A DNA stretch of 21,981 nt from JADFOB01 sp964651325 (GTDB lineage Bacteria > Planctomycetota > Phycisphaerae > UBA1845). Location of the stretch: assembly GCA_964651325.1 (NCBI GenBank), contig CAZYXP010000045.1, positions 1 through 21,981 of the forward strand, given 5' to 3'. Below the pieces are notes generated by a model. That model had not been told where the DNA came from. It did not search any database and saw only the letters and a program-made list of their open reading frames with translations. This document shows, piece by piece, positions 1 to 7,054 of this stretch. Position 1 is the stretch's first letter, and the number at the start of each line of letters is the position of its first letter. A program made the position numbers and the translations under genes.

Positions 1-947
1 AGGAAAGGCCGCAAATGTTCCGCGACCGCCACCGGACCGGCGCCCGGTCCGCCGCCGCCGTGCGGCGTGCTGAACGTCTTGTGCGTATTGAAGTGCATTA
101 CGTCCACGCCAAAATCGCCGGGTCGAGTGATCCCGAGCACCGCGTTCATGTTGGCGCCGTCGTAGTAGAGCTGAGCGCCTTTGGCGTGCAGAATCTGAGC
201 AATCTCGGCGATCTGCTCGTCGAAGACGCCGACCGTGTTGGGATTGGTGATCATCAGCGCGGCGGTGTCGCTATCAACCTTTTTGCGAAGATCGTCCAGA
301 TCGAGCCGCCCGTCGGGCTTCGAGCGAACCGTTTCCGCCGTCTGACCGCAGACGGTGCATGAGGCCGGGTTGGTGCCATGGGCCGTGTCCGGCGTGAGCA
401 CCTTGCCGCGACGCCCGCCGTGGTCCTCATGGTAGGCGTTGACGATCATCAGACCGGTCATTTCGCCGTGCGCCCCGGCCGCCGGCTGCAGCGTGACTTC
501 CGCGAGGCCCGCGATTTCCGCGAGATCGCCAGAAAGTCGGTGAAGCAGTTCAAGCGTACCCTGCGCATCCTCGTCGCCTTGATGCGGGTGCAGATTCAAA
601 AAGCCCGGCATCGCCGCCACCCGCTCGTTGACGCGCGGGTTGTATTTCATCGTGCAGCTACCGAGCGGGTAGAAATTCTCGTCGATGCTGAAGCAGCGGT
701 GCGACAGTCGTTTGTAATGCCGCACCACGTCCAGCTCTCCGATTTCGGGCAGCGGGGGCACGGTGTCGGCCAGCAACTCCGCCGGGATGTTCTGCTTAAG
801 ATCGGCTGACGGCACGTCCGACGCCGGAAGCGAAATTCCTGTTAAACCGGGCGAACCCAACTCAAAGAGAACTGGAAGATCGCCCCCCGTCGGGTCGGCG
901 GCCTGATCTTTGCGGGTGTTTCGTGGCATATCGATCATCGGGCTCAT
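1..947 (-). CDS. gcvPB: Glycine dehydrogenase (decarboxylating) subunit 2, C-terminus beyond the window
   Basis: This is the catalytic (PLP-carrying) half of a split P-protein of the glycine cleavage system. With GcvPA it decarboxylates glycine and passes the aminomethyl group to lipoyl-GcvH in the cytoplasm. About 315 residues are visible. Seen in the translation are the N-terminal 'FELGSPG', then 'YPLGSCTMKYNPRVNE', 'GMTGLMIVNAYH', 'TPDTAHGTNPAS', 'TNPNTVGVFD' and the PLP-lysine segment 'HFNTHKTFSTPHGGGGPG', with the lysine at about residue 290. The family is usually near 480-500 residues, so roughly the last third is missing. In-frame ATGs lie at 947, 938 and 929. I chose 947 because it overlaps the stop codon of the preceding gene (TGATG), which suggests translational coupling. 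No frameshift was seen. Identity is very secure; the start is less so. Confidence 0.95.
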   Translation of the reverse strand, partial: MSPMIDMPRNTRKDQAADPTGGDLPVLFELGSPGLTGISLPASDVPSADLKQNIPAELLADTVPPLPEIGELDVVRHYKRLSHRCFSIDENFYPLGSCTMKYNPRVNERVAAMPGFLNLHPHQGDEDAQGTLELLHRLSGDLAEIAGLAEVTLQPAAGAHGEMTGLMIVNAYHEDHGGRRGKVLTPDTAHGTNPASCTVCGQTAETVRSKPDGRLDLDDLRKKVDSDTAALMITNPNTVGVFDEQIAEIAQILHAKGAQLYYDGANMNAVLGITRPGDFGVDVMHFNTHKTFSTPHGGGGPGAGPVAVAEHLRPF

Positions 948-1252
948 CAAAGGTCTCGCGATTCCTGTGGTTCTTCCTCGTCGCCGGTCTTCCGACGACG
1001 GTTTCGGGCTGCGTCCGCGCGGCCGCGCCATAGCTCTTCGAGGCGGTATTCCGCGCCGCACTCGGGACAGCGGCAATGCGTCAACCCCGAAAGGTTGTAG
1101 CCGCACTCAATACAAATTGGCGGCCCCTTTCGGGCGGCCCGCCATCCCCGCAGATATCCATGCCGCCAGAGCAGGAATGCGGCCACGAGAAACACCGCCG
1201 CGGTTAGGACGACGAGCAGCATCACGCCCGCCGATACCCAGTCCGCGCGCAC
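947..1252 (-). CDS. Small membrane-anchored zinc-ribbon protein between gcvPA and gcvPB
   Basis: This is a 101-residue protein of unknown function. Residues about 8-28 form one strongly hydrophobic segment (VSAGVMLLVVLTAAVFLVAA), followed by a positively charged stretch 'RRHGYLRGWRAARKG'-like, so an N-out, C-in single-pass anchor is likely. A four-cysteine ribbon follows at about residues 47-66: 'CIECGYNLSG' then 'CRCPECG'. This pattern is common in short planctomycete proteins. The tail is highly charged. The start is GTG, 1 nt after the gcvPA stop, with GGAAG 8 nt upstream inside gcvPA; the TGA stop overlaps the gcvPB ATG. It is therefore almost certainly co-transcribed and probably co-translated with the glycine decarboxylase subunits. 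No catalytic motif is visible. A role in glycine cleavage is suggested only by position. Confidence 0.8.
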   Translation of the reverse strand: MRADWVSAGVMLLVVLTAAVFLVAAFLLWRHGYLRGWRAARKGPPICIECGYNLSGLTHCRCPECGAEYRLEELWRGRADAARNRRRKTGDEEEPQESRDL

Positions 1253-1253
1253 G

Positions 1254-2594
1254 CTAGACGCTTCCGAGCGCTTCGACTAGCGCGTCGATTTCCTCACGCG
1301 TGCGTTTTTCCGTCACCGCGACCAGGAAGCTGTCGCCTAGCCCATCGGCAAACCGCGAAAGCGAAATGCCCGCCAGCATGCCTCGTTCGCGGCAAGCCTC
1401 AAGGACCTCGTCGACGGGTCGGCTCGTGCGCACCGCGAATTCCTTGAAAAACGGCGCTTCAAACGCCAGCTCGTATCCGTCCAGCGCGGCAATCTGCTCG
1501 GCGGCGTAGTGGGCTTTGTCGAAGCATTGCCCCGCCACGTCGCGAAGCCCTTCCCGGCCCAGCGCCGCCATGTACACCGACGCGCGAATCGCCAGCAATC
1601 CCTGATTCGTGCAAATGTTGCTGCTCGCCCGCTCGCGCTTGATGTGCTGCTCGCGGGTTTGCATGGCCAGGCAGAATCCGCGCCGCCCGTCGTCATCCTG
1701 CGTCATGCCGACCACGCGGCCAGGCATTTTCCGCAGGTATTGCTTGCGGGTGGCCAGCAGCCCCAGGTACGGCCCGCCGTATTGCAGCGGAATCCCTAGC
1801 GGCTGACCTTCGGCCACGACAATGTCGGCATCCAGCTCGCCCGGGGTTTTAAGCACACCCCCGGCCAGGGGGTCTGTCGCAATAATTGCCAGCGCACCGT
1901 GTTCATGGATGCGCGGCACGATTCGATCCAGCTGCTCGATGCATCCGAAAAAGTTGGGCGATTGGACCACGACCGCAGCCGTGTTGCCGTCGATCGCCTT
2001 CGCTAACGCTTGCTCGTCGGTGACGCCGCCGCGACGAGGAACCCGAACCAGCTCGATCGCGCGTTGGTCGCAATAGGTCTTAAGCACCGCCAGTGAGTCG
2101 GCATGCACGCATTCGGATACAATGGCCCGGTTTCGCTTCGTGATTGAAGCGGCCATCATCACCGCTTCGGCCGTCGCGCTGGCGAATTCATACATCGATG
2201 CGTTGGCCACTTCCATGCCGGTCAGCAGGCAGACCATCGTTTGAAATTCGTAGAATAGCTGCAAGATGCCCTGCGAGGCTTCGGCTTGATAGGGCGTGTA
2301 GGCCGTAAGGAATTCCGATTGCCCCGAGGAAAGCGCGTCCACCAGCGTCGGTACGAAATGATCGTACGCGCCGCCGCCGAGAAAGCAGACCAGTTCGTCG
2401 GAGCCATGATTCCTGCGGGCCAGCTTTTCGGTATCGGCAAGAAGCTCCATCTCGCTTGCGCCTTTGGGAATGGCCAGCGCCCGGGCTAGGCGCAGCTCCT
2501 TGGGGATGGGCGAAAACAGGGATTCGATCGCATCGACCCGAATCTTCGAGAGCATGTGCGCGACGTCATTATCTGGTAATTGTGTGTATCTCAT
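1254..2594 (-). CDS. gcvPA: Glycine dehydrogenase (decarboxylating) subunit 1
   Basis: This is the 446-residue non-PLP-binding half of the split P-protein; the family is typically about 445-450 residues, so it is full length. It pairs with GcvPB to form the glycine decarboxylase of the glycine cleavage system. Recognisable segments are the N-terminus 'MRYTQLPDNDVAHML', 'SLFSPIPKELRL', 'FLGGGAYDHFVPTLVD', 'EFLTAYTPYQAEASQGILQ', 'EVANASMYEFASATAEA', 'PNFFGCIEQLD' and 'YGGPYLGLLATRKQ', then 'QTREQHIKRERASSNICTNQ'. The ATG at 2594 gives the canonical family N-terminus although no Shine-Dalgarno is obvious. It is the first gene of a three-gene run with the zinc-ribbon gene and gcvPB. gcvT, gcvH and lpd are not in the window. 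Confidence 0.97.
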   Translation of the reverse strand: MRYTQLPDNDVAHMLSKIRVDAIESLFSPIPKELRLARALAIPKGASEMELLADTEKLARRNHGSDELVCFLGGGAYDHFVPTLVDALSSGQSEFLTAYTPYQAEASQGILQLFYEFQTMVCLLTGMEVANASMYEFASATAEAVMMAASITKRNRAIVSECVHADSLAVLKTYCDQRAIELVRVPRRGGVTDEQALAKAIDGNTAAVVVQSPNFFGCIEQLDRIVPRIHEHGALAIIATDPLAGGVLKTPGELDADIVVAEGQPLGIPLQYGGPYLGLLATRKQYLRKMPGRVVGMTQDDDGRRGFCLAMQTREQHIKRERASSNICTNQGLLAIRASVYMAALGREGLRDVAGQCFDKAHYAAEQIAALDGYELAFEAPFFKEFAVRTSRPVDEVLEACRERGMLAGISLSRFADGLGDSFLVAVTEKRTREEIDALVEALGSV

Positions 2595-2600
2595 CGGCGT

Positions 2601-2622
2601 TTGACCCTTGCGATTCGGTCAA
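2601..2622. promoter_or_regulatory. Inverted repeat just upstream of gcvPA
   Basis: TTGACC (2601-2606) and GGTCAA (2617-2622) form a perfect 6-bp inverted repeat with a 10-nt spacer, starting 6 nt from the gcvPA start codon. It could be an operator or a weak stem occluding the start, but a 6-bp match is easily chance. No glycine riboswitch aptamer was recognised in the 136-nt leader (2595-2730). Confidence 0.22.
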
Positions 2623-2730
2623 CCTCTACTTGTAACATTTGTGTTGAATTCCGACGGCCCCTCAAGTCACCTGCTTGGATGGGCCTCTTCTTTTCTTGGC
2701 TTACGGTCGGTCAGTCCGCAGAGCGAGCCA

Positions 2731-3741
2731 CTAGCTCTGCTTCGCCTCCGCCGTCGGCTGGCTTCGCGTTCCCGTTGGATCCACTTTGTAAATCTTCGAT
2801 TCCAACGCACGATTGTAGTTGGTCCATCTACCGGCTGGATCCCGATCGTTTTCGATCTCGGCTAGGTACATGTTCACCTTGGCATCGAGGTTGTCCAAGT
2901 AGTGAATGGCAACGGCCTCCGGAATCGCTGGCAGCTTTGGGCTACCGAACTCGTACCGCCCGTGGTGCGAAAGGATGATGTGTTGCAGCACCCAACGCAG
3001 CTCTTTGGGGAACGGCTGCCCGGTTTTTTCCGCCACCTGATTTGCCTTGGCCTCGATCATCATCACCGCCTGCGTGATGTGTCCGAGCAGTTGGCCTTCG
3101 TCGCTGTAGGAAATCGCGGCTTCATATTCCAGCTCTTTGGATTTTCCAATGTCGTGCAGGAACAGCCCGCACAGCACGAGATCCAAGCTGAGCTTGGGGT
3201 ACATCGGAATCACCTTCTCGGCGATCTGCATGAGCGAGAGCGTGTGTTCAAGCAGTCCGCCGACGTACGCGTGGTGCATAACCGCCGCGGCCGGGGCTTT
3301 GCGGAACGCCGTCATGAGTGCCTCGTCTGCGAGGAACTCGTCCATGAGCAGCTTGAGATCCGGATGCTTGACCGAGCGAATGATGGCCTCGGCGCTTTGC
3401 CACATTTGATCGATGTCTTGTTTGGTCGATGCCACAAAGTCGGCCACATCGTACGTGTCGGGATCGGCTGGCCGGACGGCTTCCATGATAAACTGAGGAT
3501 TGCCCTTGTACGCCTCGACACGCCCTTTCAGAGCCACGAATCCGCCTTCCGGGAGATAGTTGAAAATCTCCTCGGACGCCTGCCACATGCGCGCGACCAA
3601 CTGCCCCGAACGATCCGCGAGCACGGCGTGGATGTACAGGCTTCCCTGCGTCGTATTGCGCAAATCCTTGGATCGAATCAGGAACACCTGATGATCGATA
3701 CGCTCCCCGGCGCGAAGATCTGAAATAAAACGGTGGGCCAC
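2731..3741 (-). CDS. yhaM: 3'-5' exoribonuclease, YhaM family (OB-fold + HD domain)
   Basis: With the start used here the protein has 336 residues; Bacillus YhaM is about 314. YhaM-type enzymes trim RNA, and in some cases ssDNA, from the 3' end in a metal-dependent way. An N-terminal OB-fold region lies at about residues 10-95 ('FLIRSKDLRNTTQGSLYIHA', 'GGFVALKGRVEAYKGNPQF'). The HD domain follows: 'HHAYVGGLLEHTLSL' at about 156-170, and 'LFLHDIGKSKELEY' with the HD pair at about 196-197, then 'ILSHHGRYEFGSP'. The longest frame begins at a TTG at 3771 with no ribosome site; the GTG at 3741 has AGGAG 6 nt upstream and gives the family-like N-terminus 'MAHRFISDLRAGERIDH', so I prefer it. It is transcribed away from the dehydrogenase gene and appears monocistronic. 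Confidence 0.92.
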   Translation of the reverse strand: MAHRFISDLRAGERIDHQVFLIRSKDLRNTTQGSLYIHAVLADRSGQLVARMWQASEEIFNYLPEGGFVALKGRVEAYKGNPQFIMEAVRPADPDTYDVADFVASTKQDIDQMWQSAEAIIRSVKHPDLKLLMDEFLADEALMTAFRKAPAAAVMHHAYVGGLLEHTLSLMQIAEKVIPMYPKLSLDLVLCGLFLHDIGKSKELEYEAAISYSDEGQLLGHITQAVMMIEAKANQVAEKTGQPFPKELRWVLQHIILSHHGRYEFGSPKLPAIPEAVAIHYLDNLDAKVNMYLAEIENDRDPAGRWTNYNRALESKIYKVDPTGTRSQPTAEAKQS

Positions 3742-3779
3742 GGTTTGCTCCTGATTTCCGGTTTCAAACAAGAACGGGG

Positions 3780-3808
3780 AGCATACGCCAAGCCTCGCGC
3801 CTGGGCAA
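3780..3808 (-). promoter_or_regulatory. Candidate sigma-70-type promoter for yhaM
   Basis: Reading the minus strand, TTGCCC (3808-3803), a 17-nt spacer and TATGCT (3785-3780) lie about 40 nt upstream of the preferred yhaM GTG. Each hexamer matches the consensus at 4 of 6 positions, and the spacing is optimal. Confidence 0.38.
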
Positions 3809-3901
3809 GATCGGTCTTACTGCGGCGTCGGATCAGCGGGTGAATCTACGCTGCCGCCGCGGCCTCGACGAAACGCTCCGATTCCCCCAAAATGCGGGTC
3901 C

Positions 3902-4089
3902 GGGTGGCCTGCCTCCTTTCGGAGGTGGGGGAGCCGATGATCGTGACCGACGGACGCCTAGGTTGGCTACGAATTCAGAGCCGGGGGCGCCAGCCCTCGG
4001 ACCTGCCGTATTTGCCCCGGTGCGCCCTCGAATCCTGGTGGCGGCGAGATCATCGGCTCCCCGATGTCCAAATAGGGCATAGGCCACCC
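3902..4089. repeat. Foldback repeat element A, ~42-bp imperfect terminal inverted repeats
   Basis: This 188-bp intergenic element has arms at 3902-3942 and 4048-4089 that match, as reverse complements, in about 32 of 42 columns. They include a perfect outer GGGTGGCCT/AGGCCACCC and a perfect inner 15-mer GGGGAGCCGATGATC. Inside, 3975-4004 is a palindrome-like core whose reverse complement matches 18345-18374 in 27 of 30 bases. Element B near 18296-18425 has the same arms and core in the opposite orientation, so this is a dispersed non-coding family. It carries no credible gene. It fills most of the gap between divergent yhaM and the dehydrogenase gene and ends 22 nt before the dehydrogenase ribosome site, so a promoter for that gene would have to lie in or beside it. 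Confidence 0.75.
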
Positions 4090-4123
4090 CCGCGCAACCT
4101 GTTGGATCCGAAAGGCGGTGTAT

Positions 4124-5230
4124 ATGACTCCAAGCCCAACGGCCCTCGCGGCCATCATGCCCGAACCCCACGCCGATGTGGAACTTCGAGAATGCCCCCT
4201 GCCGGACCTGGAGCCGGATTCCGCCTTGCTCAAGGTCGAATACAGCGAGGTTTGCGGCACGGACGTGTACCTGCGCGAAGGGCGCTTGGCCGGTGTTCCG
4301 TACCCCATTATTCCTGGCCACGTTTCCGTCGGCACGATCGAGAAGATTCGGGGAAGATTCACTGACGTAGAAGGCACACCCTTTGCCGAGGGCGATCGGG
4401 CGACGTTTCTGGACGTGCATGGAACCTGCAACGAATGCTGGTATTGCACGGTCGCCAAGGCCACAACGCGGTGTCCCCACCGCAAGGTCTACGGCATTAC
4501 GTACGGGATCGCCGACGGCCTCACCGGCGGATGGGCGGAATTCGTCTACCTTAAGCCCGGCGTGACAGCCATTCGCATGGACGGCGTCGATAGCGAGCTT
4601 TACATGGCAGGGGGGTGTTCGTTGCCGACGGCCTTGCACGCGGTGGAACGGGCGGACATTCGCCTCGGCGACACGGTCTTGATCCTCGGGACGGGGCCGG
4701 TGGGGCTCTCGGCCGTCGCGTTTTCGACGCTTCGCGGGGCCGCCAAGGTGCTAGCAATCGGCGCCCCGGACCATCGCCTGACAACCGCCGGAGCCATGGG
4801 CGCGGCCGATACCCTCAATTTCGAGCAACACTCCGATGCCCAGCGGATCGCGTGGGTACGCGACCGAACCGGAGGTCGTGGTGCGGATGTGACCATCGAA
4901 TGCACCGGCGCCCCGGCCGCGGTGGCCCAGGCCATGCGTTTCACGCGCGATGCGGGGCACGTTTGTATCGTGGGGCAATACACGGATCACGGCGAAATTG
5001 GTTTCAATCCGCATTTGGATCTGAACAAGAAGCACCTCGACGTTTGCGGTTGCTGGGGGTCCGACTACTCGCATTTCCATCGCGGTGTGGACATGCTTCG
5101 CGGGGCCACCGCCGCGGGGCTTTGGTCGGCGGTGAAGCTCGAATGCTTCACGCTGTCCCAGGCAAATGAGGCGCTGGCCGCCGTAGCGGAAGGGCGGGTC
5201 ACCAAGGCGTTGATGGTTCCCACAAAGTAA
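4124..5230 (+). CDS. Zinc-dependent medium-chain alcohol dehydrogenase (MDR) family protein
   Basis: This is a 368-residue NAD(P)-dependent oxidoreductase of the zinc alcohol/threonine/sorbitol dehydrogenase superfamily. The substrate cannot be told from sequence. The N-terminal GroES-like domain carries C44 in 'SEVCGTDVYL' and H66 in 'PIIPGHVSVG' as presumed catalytic-zinc ligands. C102, C105, C108 and C117 ('TCNECWYC...RC') are the structural-zinc lobe. The Rossmann motif 'LGTGPVGLSAV' is at about 188-198. The usual glutamate after the zinc-ligand histidine (GHE) is valine here. A GTG at 4118 is also in frame, but the ATG at 4124 has AAGG 8 nt upstream and is preferred. It is a single gene between a foldback element and a hairpin/repeat cluster. 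Family assignment is secure; the substrate is unknown. Confidence 0.9.
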   Translation: MTPSPTALAAIMPEPHADVELRECPLPDLEPDSALLKVEYSEVCGTDVYLREGRLAGVPYPIIPGHVSVGTIEKIRGRFTDVEGTPFAEGDRATFLDVHGTCNECWYCTVAKATTRCPHRKVYGITYGIADGLTGGWAEFVYLKPGVTAIRMDGVDSELYMAGGCSLPTALHAVERADIRLGDTVLILGTGPVGLSAVAFSTLRGAAKVLAIGAPDHRLTTAGAMGAADTLNFEQHSDAQRIAWVRDRTGGRGADVTIECTGAPAAVAQAMRFTRDAGHVCIVGQYTDHGEIGFNPHLDLNKKHLDVCGCWGSDYSHFHRGVDMLRGATAAGLWSAVKLECFTLSQANEALAAVAEGRVTKALMVPTK

Positions 5231-5252
5231 TCGGTCCATAGCCGCGGACCGA
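5231..5252 (+). terminator. Stem-loop directly after the dehydrogenase stop codon
   Basis: TCGGTCC (5231-5237) pairs perfectly with GGACCGA (5246-5252) around an 8-nt loop, beginning at the base after the TAA. There is no T-run, so it may stabilise the 3' end rather than act as a classical intrinsic terminator. Confidence 0.4.
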
Positions 5253-5255
5253 CCG

Positions 5256-5303
5256 TGCGAGGGCGCCACTGTGCGAGGGCGCCAGTTTGCGAGGGCGCCA
5301 GCG
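5256..5303. repeat. Three tandem copies of a 16-bp repeat
   Basis: TGCGAGGGCGCCA occurs at 5256, 5272 and 5288 with an exact 16-nt period; only the last three bases of each unit vary. It is intergenic, downstream of the dehydrogenase gene, and begins 3 nt after the stem-loop. There are too few copies and no spacers for a CRISPR array. Confidence 0.85.
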
Positions 5304-5313
5304 TAGCGTGGAA

Positions 5314-5390
5314 GTGTAGCACAGCGGCCCTCCTCTGTGTCCGCATGACCCCCCAGCGTTTGCGTATCCTCCCAGCCGGGGGCGGCTGGG
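5314..5390. repeat. Two REP-like hairpins between dehydrogenase and rpiB
   Basis: CACAG (5320-5324) pairs with CTGTG (5335-5339). Further on, CCCAGCC (5371-5377) pairs with GGCTGGG (5384-5390) around GGGGGC. Both lie between convergent genes and resemble short palindromes scattered through planctomycete genomes (an impression, not a search result). They could also serve as 3'-end structures for rpiB, whose stop is at 5442-5444. The rest of 5231-5441 shows no gene. Confidence 0.45.
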
Positions 5391-5441
5391 CTACGTGCGG
5401 CCGATCATGGACGACGGCCAGACTCGTAATGGGCCAGCTTG

Positions 5442-5888
5442 TTACTTGTGATTCGATTCGTAGTCGGCGATTTTTCCGAGCCGCCTTTCGTGGCGTCCGC
5501 CTTCATAGTCCGTGGTCATCCAGACGTCGATGATGCGGCGAAGCAGCTCCTGTCCAAGCAGGTCGGCGGGCAAACAGAGCACGTTGGCGTTGTTGTGGCG
5601 ACGCGAGAGCCCGGCCGTCAATTCGTCGTGGCAAAGTGCCGCCCGAACTCCGTCGACTTTGTTCGCCGCGATGGATGTTCCAATACCCGTGCCGCAGAGA
5701 AAAATCCCACGTTCGGTTTCACCCGCGGAAACCGACTGGGCCCCTGGCAACGTCACATCGGGGTAATCCACACTCTCCGTACTCTCGCACCCGAAATCGA
5801 CCACGTCGTGACCGGCTTTGATCAGGAAATCGCTGATTTCCCGCTTCGCGTTGTATCCTCGATGATCACTGGCGACGGCGACTTTCAT
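5442..5888 (-). CDS. rpiB: Ribose-5-phosphate isomerase B
   Basis: This 148-residue protein of the RpiB/LacAB family interconverts ribose-5-phosphate and ribulose-5-phosphate in the pentose phosphate pathway. Seen are the N-terminal 'MKVAVASDHRGYNAKREIS', 'DVVDFGCESTESVDYPDV' and the active-site segment 'GIFLCGTGIGTSIAANK' with the catalytic cysteine, then 'RHNNANVLCLPADLLG'. Length is normal. The frame is open upstream to 5942, but the ATG at 5888 matches the family N-terminus and has AAGGAG 8 nt upstream. That ATG overlaps the TGA of the upstream gene by 4 nt (ATGA), indicating an operon with coupled translation. ywlF, the Bacillus rpiB homologue, sits beside ywlC and ywlE, the two domains fused in the upstream gene here. 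Confidence 0.96.
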   Translation of the reverse strand: MKVAVASDHRGYNAKREISDFLIKAGHDVVDFGCESTESVDYPDVTLPGAQSVSAGETERGIFLCGTGIGTSIAANKVDGVRAALCHDELTAGLSRRHNNANVLCLPADLLGQELLRRIIDVWMTTDYEGGRHERRLGKIADYESNHK

Positions 5889-7054
5889 AGCTCTATCTCC
5901 TTCAGCCTGGCCCTGACGCCCCGCTCGATGAGTTGGGCACATCGCTCATAATCTTCTGATGTTCCGCCGATGGGGTCAAACACGTCTTCCTGATCGAGAA
6001 GTTGGATCACGCAATCGGCTGCCTGGGGCGCCATATCGAGCACGGCGTGGCGATGTCCGGACGCCATGACGACGACGAGGTCGGCGTTGTTGACCTCCGC
6101 CGCGGTCAGCGCCTTGGACTGATGGCCTGCAATATCAATGCCTCGCTTCGCCATGGCGGAAACGCTGTGCGCCGCGGCGCCGCCGTACCCGCCCGCGGTC
6201 CCTGCCGACAAGATTTCGACGTTATGCTTGCTGAGGGCGCCCGGCTCACAACCGATTCGCTCCGCCAACCATGCCTTGGCAAACCCCTCTGCCATGGGGC
6301 TCCGGCACGTGTTGCCCGTACAAACGAAAACAATGCGCAAGACTGCCAACCTTTCGATGATGCCCGCGTCCAAGACGCCTTCACGCACCAAGTGATAATC
6401 GCCGCCCTCCATTTGCACAATGGTCGAGGGTCGTCGGTACCGCGAATCTCCCGAATCGAGCACCAGATCAATCGCATGTTCCCGCAGGCTCACGCACGCC
6501 TCCTGCGCGGTACGCGGCGGCGGCTCGCCGGCCAGATTCGCGCTGGCGGCCACGACGGGTCCGCCTGTGAGGCTGAGCATGTGCGTGGCGATTGTATCAC
6601 CGGGGCAGCGCAATCCAACCGATGCCTCGTGGTATATGGCAGCGACGGCATGAGCGGTTTTTCCAGCCATCGCGGCCACGCCCGCGGCGTTTTTAACTGG
6701 CACGATCACCGTCAGTGGTCCGGGCCACGTCTTTCGGATCAGGCGCCGGGCGACAGGGGGGAGCGCGTGAACGTAGCGGTCGGCCTGGTCGATCGAGCCG
6801 AGATGCAGCGTAAACGCCTTGTCGGGGCCACGGGATTTTGCGGCGCGAAGACGAGCCATGGCTTCGGGCAGATCCGCTCGCGCGGCCAATCCGTAGACGG
6901 TTTCCGTGGGAAACACGACCAGGCCGCCCTCGTCCAGCACGCCGGCGGCACGTGTTGCCGCATCAAGCACGCTGGCACTGTCTGGGATGGAGAGGATTTC
7001 CGTCAAAAGCACGCGCTCCCACGGCAAACCATGCCAAATGGATTGCAGCACCAT
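5885..7054 (-). CDS. Fusion: TsaC/Sua5-like (YrdC) domain + YwlE-like low-molecular-weight phosphatase
   Basis: Two domains sit in one 389-residue chain. Residues about 20-235 are a Sua5/YciO/YrdC domain ('GGLVVFPTETVYGLAA', 'KTWPGPLTVIVP', 'VAASANLAGEPPPRTA', 'RRPSTIVQ'); the family makes threonylcarbamoyl-AMP for the t6A modification of tRNA. Residues about 239-389 are a low-molecular-weight phosphatase: the P-loop 'VFVCTGNTCRSPMAEG' (C245 nucleophile, R251) and the general-acid loop 'DPIGG' (D360). The threonine at 249 matches the residue that marks the protein-arginine phosphatase YwlE, where tyrosine phosphatases usually have Ile or Leu, so arginine phosphatase activity is an inference. 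The ATG at 7054 gives the longest form but has a weak ribosome site. A TTG at 7006 with GGGAG 8 nt upstream would give the family-like 'MTEIL' start (373 residues). rpiB follows with a 4-nt overlap. Confidence 0.92.
   Translation of the reverse strand: MVLQSIWHGLPWERVLLTEILSIPDSASVLDAATRAAGVLDEGGLVVFPTETVYGLAARADLPEAMARLRAAKSRGPDKAFTLHLGSIDQADRYVHALPPVARRLIRKTWPGPLTVIVPVKNAAGVAAMAGKTAHAVAAIYHEASVGLRCPGDTIATHMLSLTGGPVVAASANLAGEPPPRTAQEACVSLREHAIDLVLDSGDSRYRRPSTIVQMEGGDYHLVREGVLDAGIIERLAVLRIVFVCTGNTCRSPMAEGFAKAWLAERIGCEPGALSKHNVEILSAGTAGGYGGAAAHSVSAMAKRGIDIAGHQSKALTAAEVNNADLVVVMASGHRHAVLDMAPQAADCVIQLLDQEDVFDPIGGTSEDYERCAQLIERGVRARLKEIEL

Noticed and set aside
15..809. Plus-strand frames at the left edge
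   Set aside because: They are opposite gcvPB, whose minus-strand translation carries the PLP-lysine motif and runs continuously to the window edge.
2595..2730. Glycine riboswitch upstream of gcvPA
   Set aside because: The leader shows none of the conserved aptamer core segments I would expect; only a 6-bp inverted repeat is present.
3742..3771. TTG start giving a 346-residue YhaM
   Set aside because: It has no ribosome site and a non-family N-terminus; the GTG at 3741 has AGGAG at correct spacing.
4021..4080. Possible tRNA because of a TCGAATCC string near 4028
   Set aside because: No matching acceptor, D- or anticodon stems; the string lies inside the foldback element.
5256..5303. CRISPR-like array
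   Set aside because: Three directly abutting 16-bp units with no spacers and no cas genes nearby; it is a simple tandem repeat.
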